This document shows, piece by piece, positions 1 to 13,546 of a DNA stretch of 64,000 bases. Both the position numbers and the translations under genes were made by a program. The notes below the pieces were generated by a model. The model had not been told where the DNA came from and did no database searches. It saw only the letters and a list, made by a program, of their open reading frames with translations. The DNA comes from Enoplosus armatus (Eukaryota > Chordata > Actinopteri > Centrarchiformes > Enoplosidae), in the NCBI RefSeq assembly GCF_043641665.1, contig NC_092183.1, forward strand, positions 17,901,501 through 17,965,500, in the 5' to 3' direction. Every line of letters begins with the position of its first letter. The stretch's first letter is position 1.

Positions 1-700
1 TGACAGGGATTCGATAAGTCGGGTTGTTGAACATAAATGAGATGAGACTAACAGTGAGGTAGAGGGAAGAAGAAGGAATATAAAATTTAACAATGAAAGT
101 TTGGAGTCATGGAAGGAAGGAGAACGTCAACAGTCTTCCCTCCAGATAAATTCAACCTTTTAGTTTAGCACATATTATTTCTTGCTGTGAGGTAGTCTGA
201 CAAAGGAACAGCACGAGTCAATCCTCTTTTCTCTGCAGTAGAAATTATTTATGTGGCATTTGGCATTCCCCATAATAGAAAGTATTAAAACCACAAATAT
301 CTCACGACTACATAATTTCAGTAGAACAAGGACAAGTGCCATTAGATTTAGGGCTAAGATACCGGATCTTACACTCACCATAACCACATCAAATGCCTCC
401 CTTAATTTACCTCTCTCTGACTCAAAAACATTTGTTCCTGTACACAAAATTGAACATAAGCACTAATATGTAAACTACAAGGAAAAAGGTGACGCCATCC
501 TCCCAGAAGCCCTGCTCTGTGTTTAAAAGCAAATTATCCACCAAATGGCAGCAAACTCTTTAAGCAAAACAACCATTTCAAATGTTTGAAGGTCAAAATA
601 GTGTTCACAAGGGATAAGGCAATTACAGTATAGTGCACCGTATATACAGTCTGTGTGCAGGTGCATGTAAATTGCATGGAAGCATTTACTTGTATTAGGA

Positions 701-712
701 GTGTGTATGTGT

Positions 713-762
<50 letters not shown>
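701..762. repeat. (TG)n microsatellite
   Basis: About 62 bp of TG repeat with two early TA interruptions. It is one of only three long tracts in the window that read TG, not CA, on the plus strand. Confidence 0.97.
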
Positions 763-763
<1 letters not shown>

Positions 764-3700
764 TTCACCCATAGCTTAAAAGCATATTCAAACTTCCCCA
801 GAACTGAGGAAGGCATAAACAGCACACAGCATGGCGCAATTATGGAAACTCTGTCCCTGTAATTGGCAATGAATAATGTACAAGGACAACTGGCGGTGCT
901 TGAAGAAGGTATCATTTTGCAGTAATATGCCATCTAGCCTGTAAACTGTACACACAGATTCAAATAAAAGATCTCCTAACAATTTACTCAGACAGATACT
1001 ATCCGTAGTTCAGTAGTTAGGTTGCACTGACACACTAATGTTTTTACTCTTTTCAGTAAAAATCAAAAGGGTTTAGAGCACACTGACTGTGCTGTTACGG
1101 CATGATTATTATGCTGTTATTCTGTAATTATTTGTCTTCACAACTGTAGTGTAATACTTAAGCAGAACTACACAAAAACTACTAATTTACAGCATTATAG
1201 TTACTTTACACCCTTGATGCCAGTATTATTCTTTTGGTATATGGTACTTGTAAGATGCCAATGTGTATTACATATGTAAAATCCTTAGCATATAGAACAG
1301 AGTGTCTCTGTGCTGCATTCACCCTCTCTTCCATAAAAGTTTTACCCAAAGCATCGACACAGCAAGAGTCCCAAAAAATTTAAAAATAAGCCGGGAGACA
1401 GTCGCAAACAGTTCAGTGTTTGTGTGTGTTTGTATGAGCATCACTGTCAAGTTTTGATCTGAAACGTACTTTCCCATTTCTTTTTAGTCATACAGCTCTA
1501 TTTTAACCAAAATCATACCAGTTAAATTCAGCATGGACCTTTGTACAATATTATATCTTGCATTCCACGGCAGTCCAACCTAGAAAGTGGTTCAACTAAC
1601 TGCTTTTGTTTGTGCCTTTGTGGTTTGAGATTCACTCGATCAGATTAAACTACAAAGCTAAGAAGATGGGAGAAAGGATTGAGGAAATAATCATATAGAG
1701 AAGAGGGAAGCAGAGAGGCCATGGCAGAGAGAGAAATGAAGGGACACGACCATTTAAGATAAACATTGTTGTATACTCATTTCATGCACATCATTGTTGG
1801 ACGCCTGCACTGAATTGCTCTTTTACATAATGTGGCTTCATTAAAGTGACTGAAGCAATTCAAACCCTTACAATAAGTTTTCCATCTGAATCTCTCAGCG
1901 GAAATGAGGCTGGGTTTGTGTTTTAGTGGCTTTTGACAACAACGTTAACTATCTACCAGATATCTAAAACGATGGATATTTTGAAACAAAATCAAATCTG
2001 ATACTCTGTGCCTACCATTAAGCCTTTTAGGAGCACCTCTGTGAGTGCAGTGAACAAGTGCAGTGAACAATTTTGTGATTTTTTCAAAACCACATCAGAA
2101 TATAACTTTTACTCTAATAAAGTCTCTACTGGCTTGTTTTTACAATACAGTCGTCCACAACTGTTTGTCGGATATATTAAGTCTTTCCCTTGCAGTTGAC
2201 AATATATAATACCTGTGTCATCATACAGCAGCAATGATATCTCAAGGAGAGAATTAGGGAGCCGTCAGTTTATAATACAATCACGTAATGGTCCAGATTG
2301 CTTTTTTCACTGTATTTGCAGTAGTGGCATTATGATGTGCTTCGTTTAACACTGATGTTATTGATCTCTAAAATACCTTTGTGTGCACCATTACACTAAA
2401 GCATTACTGAAGCTCGCCCAACTCCATCTGCTGAGAGCCAGGGAACCAAAGAATCAGCAAGCTCATGTTTTATTTGCTCTGGCAGATGCGTCTGGCCCCC
2501 CTCCTGTTCAGACAGATTTCCAGCCGGCCTGGCCTAGGTCGGGCCAAATACAACCGTTTATCTAATACCGGGCAGGTTTGATATGATGACTGACAGAAGA
2601 GCGCTGTTGAGGCATTTTTGTAAACAACCAAGATGGCTGCCGCTGATGTGGAACATTCTGTTGAATCCGCTATTGCATCGATATTAAACTAACTGGACAG
2701 TCTGATTGACTGTGGGTCTATCCAATTGGGTCCAGAGACATTTTGGTCCATGCCTGTTGATAACTCGCCTTGGAAATCAAAAATTAATCACGAGGTTCCA
2801 GATTAATTTGCATTTACGAATTGGTCTGGTGGCACAACTTTGGAAACAACATTTAAAATTTAAATTTGAATCAGAAACCACAACCAACAAGTTTTTCTTA
2901 ACGGGGTTAATACTGGTAGCAAAAACACAAGATGCCACATGACATTTGAGCATTTAAATTTGTCTGAACCAATTATATGAATTTAGTTTTTGTCTTAAGA
3001 AAATTTTAGGACATTCAGTCTTTGACATCTACAGTGTCAACAGGAAGTGCTGACTTCTTTACAGTGGAAAATAATGCACAGTCCAAATATGATGTGCCTC
3101 AGGGAAAAATAAGATTGGCCCACAAATTGAAACCTGCACTCCAAAGGTTATAAGGGCTATGGTGGAGTTATTGTTGCCAGTAGAGATGAAATTCTTGCCA
3201 GAAAGAAAGAAAGCCACTGAAAAGCAGTGTCCAATATGCAGACCCACTGCTAGACATATCAGAATACCAACTGTCAAAAGCTGCTCTTGAAGTTAGGATT
3301 CACAGGACACGATGCTTGTGCATTTGCATATAATGTTGAAGACAACATTTATCATGAGTTCAACTTATTTATTGTTTGTTGTATTTGTTTGATACATATT
3401 TGGCAGAAAGATATGCCCTGTGTCCTTCTCCTAGGAGTATTTTTAATTTTGATAGGTCAACTCTTTGAAATCTGATATTACAGAGTTGAACCTGTTAGTA
3501 AGTAGTAGTAAGTAAATGTTTCTTATTTCAATGAATGCTTTACATTATAGGAGGAAGTGCATGTCTTTCTCAGCCTCACCTGTTCAACAGTGATCACATA
3601 TTCTGTTTTCTTTTGGTTGCCAGTTTGTGCTCACTGAGCCTGTACATGGTAAGGATCTGTCTCTGGCAGTAGAGAGATATTCTGCCAATTCATAATCTCT

Positions 3701-4080
3701 TTCTAGGGTCAGATAACATCTAATCTACTTCGGCTTTTAGTTTCTTCTTTCCAATGTTCCGAGTAGGTTTCTTTGCGTGTGTCTGAGAGGGGGTTTGGAG
3801 GACTTTAGAATGGAGGGTGTCGGATTTAAGGTGATTTAAAAAATGTAGTGCTCTTTTTTGAATGTTAATTATCAGTGGGTATCTGCCTAATTCCGCTCTG
3901 CATGCATTTGTTGGTGTTTTTCTGTGTATGTGTAAAAATAAGGTTCTGGTGGATGTTTGTCCCAACAGGTAAAGCTTTGATGGCTGAGTGGGCCCCATAC
4001 TTCCTACCATGTTCCAACCTATGTTCAATGATTTGATTATTTATTTGGTAAATTCTTTGGTAAACAAAAACGTTTTACTG

Positions 4081-4084
<4 letters not shown>

Positions 4085-4128
<44 letters not shown>
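4085..4128. repeat. (CT)n microsatellite
   Basis: Pure CT repeat of about 44 bp, followed by a short TG and CT mixture. It lies in trpm3 intron 1. Confidence 0.97.
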
Positions 4129-4131
<3 letters not shown>

Positions 4132-5603
4132 TGTGTGTCTCTCTGTCTTCTCTTTCTCGAGACGGGAGATTAGTTCAGTGCCCATCTGGTATTACCTGAA
4201 GCCCCCCAAGTCCCTGTCAGTCCAGTGCTCAATGGAGAAATCGAGCAAACACACACACACAGATATCTATAAATGCCAGATTAGCTTTAGTGCTTGCCGA
4301 TCTAATCTTCTGAGTCAACAGAGCAATGCAGACACGGCTCAGTGTCAGAAGCCACTATAATGAACAGTAACTCATTTCACCTCAACACTGCAGAGTAGAC
4401 TGCCACCTTTTAACCAAAAGCCTCATACTTAAACACTCTGTGTGGCTTTACTAGAATTGATTAATTAATTAAGTCCAGGATTAATTTAATGAAACTTTCA
4501 GACTGAAAGATTTTCAGAAGCTTGCGACTTTATAATGTAATTCTATTCATCACATTTCCACCTTTAGAAAAAGGCCCTTTTTACTAAAGTAATCCTAAAC
4601 ATGCCAATATTGGCTTATGTAAGACAAGCGCAAGCCATAAGGCTCCTGCGATTTTGATGAGATCATTTCCCTCTGGCAATAAAGGCAGAGTTTGGATCAG
4701 TCTAGTTCAGGCTAGTTGTGTCTGAAAGCTCCTGGCTACTGAGTATTTGACGTAGTTTGTGTGTCCAGGTTGTCCTAAAAACCAGGCCACAGTGCTCAGC
4801 TGGGCACTGGATGAAACCAGTGAGGTGAAATAGTGGATAATACAACTAATGGGTCAACCTCCATTTTCTCCCTCCGTTTTTGAAATGAGGCCCCGTTGAG
4901 AAGGCGGCACACAAACACACAAGTGTACAGGTACAAAAACTGACGCACACACACAAATACTGAATGCCTGCCTGTAATACTGTGTATGAAAACAAAATGC
5001 CAAACTCCCCTGACATAAATTCTGCATTAGTCGCTGAGAACCTCCATGTTGCCATAGTAACGTAGACATGTATAAGTGTAATTACCGTCTTGCGAGTCAG
5101 TGTAATAAAGCTAGACTCACAGCCCAGTGGCCCCGGGGCCCCTGGTAATGGCTTTTATGGCAATCATTATTGCCACACCGCTACACCAGGAAATACATAC
5201 AAGGATACGCTTAGCCTCAAAGCCCAGAGCCCATGTTATCAGACGAAAGAGCTTCAAAGCCACAGTTCAAAGAGGGGATGCAATACGGGTTTCAGATCAA
5301 CGGATCTCTATTCAAAGATGTTTACATTTACATAAATGAAAATATCTACATTTATATATTAAGACAGAGCTCCCTTTTATAGGGTTTCCTAATTCTTGGT
5401 ATGGCAACAGGTTTGAGGAGGGCCAGGAGTGAACGCAGATGGATGCTGGACCATACTGCTTTCTACTGATGAAATGAATGATAATCTGAGCACACTAAAA
5501 ATACCAGGGCTTTCCACAGCGTACTACAGTGGAGGAAAGCCGCCTCACCTGAAATAATGTCTGCTAATGCCAGAAGAAATAATTATACTTTTATAAACCA
5601 ATA

Positions 5604-5669
5604 TTAACCTCCTAAGACCTGGCATGGTAAAGACAACCCAAAATGTGAATGTGGATCTTAGGAGGTTAA
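5604..5669. mobile_element. 66-bp inverted-repeat element with TTAA ends (MITE-like remnant)
   Basis: A perfect 14-bp inverted repeat, TTAACCTCCTAAGA at 5604-5617 and its reverse complement at 5656-5669, encloses 38 bp. If the outer TTAA is a 4-bp target duplication, the terminal repeat is CCTCCTAAGA. TTAA duplication is typical of piggyBac- and Kolobok-type transposons, so this may be a tiny non-autonomous derivative. No transposase remnant is present. The family name is inference. Confidence 0.55.
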
Positions 5670-7125
5670 ACGGGGAAAGTGACTTGTATCAGTAGCTCCA
5701 TGGTGTTTTGTTTGCATACCATCTACACTAAACATAAAAAAAAGTAATAAAGCGAGGCTGTGTTGCCAGTAGAGATCTTATGGTCAAGCCTTGTTCATGA
5801 CATCCACACACAGCAGCAAAAAGAGTGAAAAGAAAAACCTCAAAATGGAAAAACTAAGACTTATCATTTCATTCCGCATACAAAGAAGCTGTAATCTAAT
5901 GTGAACACTAATGGAAAGTGTTTTGGCTGAGGCATGACTGCGCATCTCTGAAACATTTCTGTCTGTTCCTCTCCTCCTCAGTCTGAGTGAGGATAAATTA
6001 GCGGAAGGAATTCAGAGCGAGGCTGCTTAGAGGAGGGTTTAAAAAAGCTTTGATCAGGACCCATGCCAGTAATCTGACAAATCCATAAGGGGAGCAACTC
6101 AAATCATGTTCTTTTATAAGAGGCTATATATTGCTTTGGCAAGTCACCATGCCCTGTGTGTTTACTCCATCCTGCCCTGGTGATAAGGAACACAAGTGTC
6201 TTCAATTAATTATTTTAGCAATTTAGAAATCCAAGAACACCAGATACCTTCTGGTCATTTATGATTTGGTGAGTTGGTTTCCTCTTGCCTATATGTTCAA
6301 GTTTCTCGGTGTGTGTACAATACGCGTGCATGTGTGTGTGTCATCCAGATAAGAAATGCATTGAGACACTCATTTTTAATCCTGCACTCCAGGTAGAGCG
6401 GATTTCACTGTTTATTTAACTTTGGCACAGAAATGTGCGCAAACAAGTGATTTCACTTCTGTATCCCTGCCACTCAGAATTAGTGCACTGGCCTGGAGGG
6501 CAAAAAGCAAAAAGTGTGGACAAAGCTAACTTAAGGACAATAGCACACTTCAATCACTGTGATATAATGGAAAAATAGCTTCTCAATTTAATTCATTAGC
6601 TCTGCACAGTGTTTTCTTACAGTTCACTTCAACAAATGATCTAAAAGCCATGCAGAAAGACAGGATTATGGAGCTATCATAATACCTCGCCCTCTCTTAA
6701 ATCACACGGGGAGAAAAGAGAGGGGGATGAATGGATCTGCAGTTTGGTAAGAAGAGAGGAGAGGCGATTAATAACACGAACTGAAACCTAGAAATTCTGA
6801 TGAGACCTGAACACATAATTTCAGACATCTGTGAATGTCTTCTTGTCTGCATGGTATTTTCAAGCCTACAATAAAAATGATGAGCTCTTGGTGGTGTAGG
6901 ATGTGGTATTTCATCAACAAAGATCTGTCAGCTCCTTTTTTCTGTTTTTTGTAATTTAACCAGACAAAGGCAGACAGTGCAGGCAAACTCACTAATCGTT
7001 CAGTGAAACTTGGCAGGCCGTAGCCCAGAGAGTCAACTAGAGTCAAACTGCAGCGATGGTGTGTGTTTTTAAGGTCAGAATACGCCTTCCATCAGGCAGC
7101 CCATGTTACCACACACATAATCACA

Positions 7126-7126
<1 letters not shown>

Positions 7127-7166
<40 letters not shown>
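7127..7166. repeat. (CA)n microsatellite
   Basis: CA repeat of about 40 bp in trpm3 intron 1. Confidence 0.97.
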
Positions 7167-7168
<2 letters not shown>

Positions 7169-7705
7169 TAATGCCTGTCAGGTCAACTGTGGCCATTACC
7201 TCAGCAAGGTGAGTTGAGGAATCATTGCCACAGCAACAAAAGTTTGCCGTGCGACCTTATCAAACCCGGTCTTCTTTCTTTCCTTTCTCCTCCCTCTTCC
7301 TTTTCATGGCAAGAGTTCATTTTGGCCTTTCTATTCTCCAGCCTGAAAAGTTCAACATCCACATCATCTCTCTGAATGGTATCTAGGGAGATCTCCGCAG
7401 TTAGGCTTCAACAAAAATAGGTTTGTTTGTGTGTGTGAGTAAGTGAGAGAGAGATGGAGAGCAAAAGAAAGATAAAATGTACCACTTTCATTTGTAAGAC
7501 CTAACACCCTTAGACGTCTCAAAATGACCATGCATACTCAACCCTTCACACTTAAAAGGGGTATTTCACTGCTGGAAAGATGGTCTTTTCATAAAAATAT
7601 ATTTTCTATGCTGCAGAAAGATGCAGATATTTTTTTTAATGGGTGCTACACGAGAAAACAGGTAGAAAACTTACAACAACCACAATGCACTGGGAACAAC
7701 TCATC

Positions 7706-7777
7706 TCCTCATTAGTATAGTGGACAGTATCTCCGCCCGTCACACGGAAGACCAGCGTTTGATTCCCTGACGTGGAG
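7706..7777 (+). pseudogene. Degenerate tRNA-Asp(GTC)-like sequence
   Basis: The 72-bp segment follows vertebrate tRNA-Asp along its length: TCCTC start, A-box-like TTAGTATAGTGG, anticodon loop CCGTCAC with GTC, and B-box-like GTTTGATTCCC. The stems are damaged. Acceptor pairs 4-69 (T-T) and 6-67 (A-C) fail, the innermost anticodon-stem pair is C-A, and one T-stem pair is C-C. No intron or A-rich tail is visible. It is best read as a tRNA pseudogene or the head of a tRNA-derived retroposon, not a working tRNA gene. Confidence 0.6.
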
Positions 7778-9882
7778 ATATTTCCAGCTTTACGCTGCTA
7801 TACCCACTGCCTGGCGGTAGATATAGCGTCCATATCAGAACCCCCAAATATCTGATTCCAGCATTACACTATTAAAATTATTTTCTTCCATATATTTATA
7901 GGTCTGGAACATTGCTCTCTGCTATGGTCTTCCAGTTGATTTTGAACAGGGCATACAAAAAAGTACAAGCGGAAGTACAATCTGTAGTTCAAACAACAGT
8001 CCTAGAGCTGGCGAAATGTAACATCTGGAGGATTTTTGCTGGCAAATGAGTGGAGACCTCTGGGTGCAGGCAACATGGAGGGAAGTTAAACATTGTTGAT
8101 TTGTGTATACTACCCACATTAAAGCTCCATCTGTATCACACACTCGCTCTGTCTCACACACATACACACAAACACGGTCATATACAAATAAGTGCTTTCA
8201 TCCTCCCTAAAGATGCTTTGTCTCCGCAGCACGTTCTCCCACTATCTAACACCTCCCACCGCGTTCACTGTTTAAGCAAAGTCTACATGATACTTCAGGC
8301 TGTTTCCAAGCTACTGTTGCTACGGATGTCAGTCAACACCCTCCACACACACACTCACATCATCACTGCCATCAAATAACCGGCTTATTTGTACTACCGG
8401 TCTGCCACTGAAACGTGTGTTAAGCAGATTAAAATGTTGAGGACTTAGCTGTGTTGGCATGCCAGGAGCCCAGCCTCAGGTTTGTTATGACTCAGCCCCA
8501 CTGAAAGTGAAATGAAAGTCTCAGGTGTGGCATGACAGTTACTTATTACTACTACTACTATTATTACTCTCAAATGAAAGAAAAATTACTTTTTTGGCAT
8601 TCTGGCTTTTAGTTTTACTGCTGGTCCTCTCTGGTTTATTTGGTGCTATGGTTACAGGGCAGTGTGGGGACTGATGTGTTCACTTTACCACACATCTCTC
8701 TGTCGTCTATGTCCGCCTGCCACCCACTACCTTTTCTCCAGATGGCTCTCTCATCTTCCCGCTTCCCTTCCCTTCCCTTTGCTACTTAATTTCTCTTTAA
8801 TTAGTATGAAATGTATTACGATAGGCTAATGATTTACAAATAGGCCGTGGGTGCTATCCCCCCACGCTGTTGACTGTGTACTACTATGAAGGATGCCACT
8901 ATGAATGTGTATATAAAAATAATTTACACTACATAAAATGCAGAACGTAGTTGTATATGAATATAGTTCGAATGAGTATAATTATAATGGACAGAAGACG
9001 TTAGGGATATCAAGTTTCTTTGGCCTTGATCCCGATCCGAGTCCTTTAATACTGGGTATCTGCAGGTACTAAGTCCGATCCGATACGATATATAGGAGCA
9101 GAAGGTACGCAATGTCGACTACATATGTATCTGGCACACTGAAATAACAGATGTAGCCTTCCACTTTGGCACAGCTTATTTTTCATGAGCTACTTCCTAC
9201 TTATGTTGATCATCTTGAATTATTGATATGACATGAATGAAAGTTTAACTGGGAGGTTCTGACTCCTGAAACTGAAGTCTCATGCAGTTGACTTATCACA
9301 CATACTCACACTACACCTCATACTTCTTCCATTTTGAAAAATAGAGGTTTTTCATATCGTAGATGCATACAGAGACACATTCTGTAGTTTGCAGTTGTCT
9401 GACAGAGAGTGAGCTGACCAATCATGTGTATTGTGTCTCGTGAGAGCCAACAGACAGGCCAAAGTAATGAGTTAGATAGCGGTGTGTATTGTTGTCTGGA
9501 ATATACAATTATATACAAAACATTGTGAACAATTGAAAATGGAAGTGAGTTCAGCCAAAAAATAAAACAACAAAAAAACAATTTTTGTTAGGAGACCAGA
9601 GCACTTGAACAGGAACAACACAAAGTTTTACTGAGACAATAATAGTATTAGTAGAATCCAAGCAAATGCCATTACCAGACCATCTGTACAGTCCATCTTT
9701 CTTCACACTTGGTTTAGCACTACCTTGCAGTGGCTAGCCACGTCACCCACGTATGTCAGTAAACTAGCTATTGTTAGTCTCCCTTTCTAATAAAGCTGAG
9801 ATCTAACACAATTTCATGTTCATGTTTGAAAAATAATTGTGTGCTCAATGGTCTCTTAATTCTTAATTTTTCACAGTCGGAG

Positions 9883-9899
9883 CCACAAGGGGGCACTAG
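9883..9899 (+). promoter_or_regulatory. CTCF-like motif
   Basis: CCACAAGGGGGCACTAG differs from the usual vertebrate CTCF core (CCACNAGGGGGCGC followed by T or C and AG) at one position. It lies in trpm3 intron 1. Binding is inferred from the motif only. Confidence 0.4.
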
Positions 9900-11605
9900 A
9901 AGCCCCATGGCAGCATGGCAGAAAAAATGTGTTAAATTTAATTCTAAAACATATTTTCTATGGCTTTCACAGTTTTATACTTGATATTTAGGGTGTTAGA
10001 TGATATTTACACTAAGATAGATAGTATCTGAAAAAACAAATACATGACAAAGGACCATGGCTAAGCTGCAAAATGCATATTGGCTCTAAGATTCACAAAT
10101 ATAAATCCAGCTACTTTGCATCAAGTAAAACTTGAAGAGCTACAGGGGAAAGACCTGACCTTACCTGCAATCATTCAGGTAGCCCTGTGGGCCCCTTTTT
10201 CATCTTCATATAATACTGTCTTTGCAAAGGCACAACCTGGAGAACTCTGCCTGATGAGGCTGCTGGGAAAGTTGGGACAGTACAACTCTTCAATTTCAAT
10301 TTTGGAACAGGCGAGAGACAGACTTATACGTATATATACGTAATTTGTATGAAACTGGATAAAAGCACAGATGCAGCTGAAGCTTTAGCACTGTTTGTAT
10401 TTGGTTTGGTTGTGAGAAAAACAGTCTGTGGAGTAGATACTGGTTGGAAAAGCAATAAGATGTGCTGTCCTTGTTAAGTGTTGCTTGAGAGAAGTAAGAC
10501 AGGGGGAGTCATTATTGTTAATCACTATGAAATAGTATTTTATTAGTCCTTAAAGTAATATACTTATGGTAATCTTATGTAATTATAGCAGTTTTAATTT
10601 CCAATGCAATCTTTTACGTTTATTTTTATCTTATAGTGGTGTTTTTCGTAATTAATTTAATATCGTCAGCAAACATTTCCTGACCGACACACAATTTCCT
10701 TGAAGATATTTGAGTGTTAGCTGTATCTATTAATACAGATTGCAGCAAACTGAACTAAACACAAATGGCTTATTGTGAAAGTAGGAACAAAAAAACCTAA
10801 ATATCACCAACTATTCTAACTGCATGCACCACCAGGAATAATGCGAGGCAGACAGGAAACTAACAATTAGCACAAAAACTAGCATTCAGTCCTGACAGCT
10901 ACAGCCCACATCTCAAAACTCTCGTTTATCCCCAGTGAGCTGGCCCAGGTCAATCTCTCTTGTCCCATAATTAAGACAGAAAGAATCTTGTTTATCTTGT
11001 ATCTTCATAACAAGAAAGAAAGCACCAAACCCTGCATACAAACGGATCAGTAGACAAGGCAGTCAACAAGGAGCAACAACTGTCCAAGGACTGCAAGGAA
11101 CTGCCTGGCTTTACCTCGTCTCCAGGCACCCAACAGAACTCTGAACCTATTATCAGTGTTTATCAGAATTAAAATGTGTTGAAAAGTTGTCGTTTGGCTG
11201 ATCGTGCAACCAAACAGCAAAAGAGCAAATGCCAGATTTCCTACTATAACTCACAGAAAACACTTTTAAGAGTGCGAGTCACTGATCTTTGTTCTAAAAG
11301 CATCCCTTTTAAAAACAACACAAATCACTGAATCACGCACCGTTTCCATAGGAACTGACCTCTGCCTCATGAAGTAATATCACACTTCATTGTGATGAGA
11401 ACCAATGCGAGCATTCACACATTTTCAGTTTTGTTTCCCCTGGTTACAACAGATCCAAAAAGAACAAACTGAATATTCAATAACAAAATCAAACCTGCCC
11501 TTTTTCTTCCAATGACGCAATGATGAGTCGTACTTTGTCCTTATTACAGTATAATCATGCATATGTGTATTGTTCATGAAGAGAGAAACTTGTTCACTCT
11601 CTCTG

Positions 11606-11690
11606 TTTTTGGTCTCTACCAACTCCAGAGGGAAATATCTGGCCCTTATGCTCCACTATGTTCACCAGCTAGTTGCTAATTGTGTCTGTT
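11606..11690 (+). repeat. Dispersed repeat, copy A
   Basis: The text from TTTGGTCTCTACCAACTC through GAAATATCT, ending near a TCACCAGCTAGTTGCTAA stretch, recurs in diverged form near 18361-18470. I recall this wording as common in percomorph genomes, probably a piece of an old transposon. Ends are approximate. Confidence 0.45.
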
Positions 11691-13281
11691 TTTAGAGATT
11701 TTTTGCTTACAGCCATAAACTCTATGACAGTCCAGCATTTTGCCAGCTTACGGCTGTTTTACTTTTGACTGATGGCACACGTGTACAAGTTGCTGTGTTT
11801 CAGTTAAAAAGACTATGCAGTTTTGTGTAAGCTTTAATTGTTTCTTTCTCTTAACATGAGAGAAATCTCAAGAAACACAGCACCAATGAGCCTAATCAGA
11901 GCGACTAAAGACCACTGAGGAAAGAAAACAGTCGTGCTGAAGCCAGGGGTGATCACAGTGGAAAAAATGTCCGTTTTCAAAACTATTGTAGTCCCACTAT
12001 GACATGAAATGAGGCTCATTACAGCCAAAAGCATCAGGGTGATGGTGTGAGCTGCAAGGCTTTGACACCACCATCCTATCTCAAATTGCCATATTCTCCG
12101 AGGGTGAGCCCTCATGACATACTGGTGCACACATTAAAATACACACACAGTCAAGCACACGAGCAGACATCACACACGCAAGTTAAACCTGAAAAACATT
12201 TGCATCTTGCTGTAAAAGGGACATGGGATTTCTCTTGCTGTACTGAGCAGAAGGCCTCTGTGATCCACAGATGGTTTGATGAACTGCAGGGCATTCACAT
12301 GGCAATAAAGAAAGGGGCATGATACACACAAACTGATTCACACTTTACCACACACTTGAGCTCTACTCTCACAGACTCACAAAAAATATAAAATACTTGG
12401 AGCAATAAGGTCATTACATGGAGGACCCTGGAACTGAAGTATACAATACCCAGTCTGCAGTATTTCAGTGAAAAGGGCGTCTTTGGAGATTGCTGTATAT
12501 AATACTGCCCATAGACATTTTTCATTGCAGACATTTCACCATGGCATAGCAGGAAAAGCACCGGTGTTATCAATAATATTAATTAGCAACCGCACTTTGT
12601 TCAGGTGTCTCAGTTTCTGGGCTCTGAGAACTTATGTATCCAAGCCGTAATTAATGTTATATAATGTGCTTTGCCTGCTATGACCAGTCAATATATCTGT
12701 CATTTAAAAAAAAGGTCTCTTGACACAATTTTTAAGCATTTATACCCACGGTCCATTCACACAGGTGTATAGACTCTCCTTTTGGCTCTGTTGCACCTGT
12801 CGCACGGAATAAATGGCTCCACCCGAATGAAGCTGAGCAGAGGTCTAACATGTGTGGGTGTGCAGAGTCTTTTACAGTAATTACTTTTTTTTATTAAGCT
12901 ACTTCCAGTCAGAACCCAACAACTTAACTTCTCTACACTTTTCTACGTCTCATTTTATTATGTGTTTGTCTTGCAGGTAACTAAATGCAAATAGATTTTT
13001 CTGAGAGGAAGAGATTCACTCCCCTATAGTAACATACAGACTTCCACGATTCAAGGAGAGCAACTTAAATCCACAGTGTTGAATTCTCTTAAAGCTCATC
13101 TCCTTCACTCTCCTTATCTGTCTTGGCCTCTAATTCTCCTCGTCTGTCTCTCATTCAGCACTATCACTGAGTAGTGGATTCTCAAAGCGCCTGTGGAGTG
13201 AGTCTCCATCTCTCACTCACTTTCTTGTCCAATTTCTATCCTTCACTCTCAGGATCGCTCACTCACTCAGTAACAAACAGA

Positions 13282-13284
<3 letters not shown>

Positions 13285-13359
<75 letters not shown>
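13285..13359. repeat. (CA)n microsatellite
   Basis: Pure CA repeat of about 75 bp. A second CA tract follows 145 bp further on. Confidence 0.97.
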
Positions 13360-13360
<1 letters not shown>

Positions 13361-13503
13361 GGCCATTACAAATGGCTAATGATTCAAAGTGTCTAATGAT
13401 TTGAGACTGGCAGTGGTGTTGTGGTAGTATCACTCTGTGGTTCATATCCAAGCAACACAAATCCCAGAGGACCAAGCTTAGCTTCTCTTTGTGCACAGAG
13501 AGA

Positions 13504-13504
<1 letters not shown>

Positions 13505-13545
<41 letters not shown>
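13505..13545. repeat. (CA)n microsatellite
   Basis: Pure CA repeat of about 41 bp following a short GA run. Confidence 0.97.
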
Positions 13546-13546
<1 letters not shown>

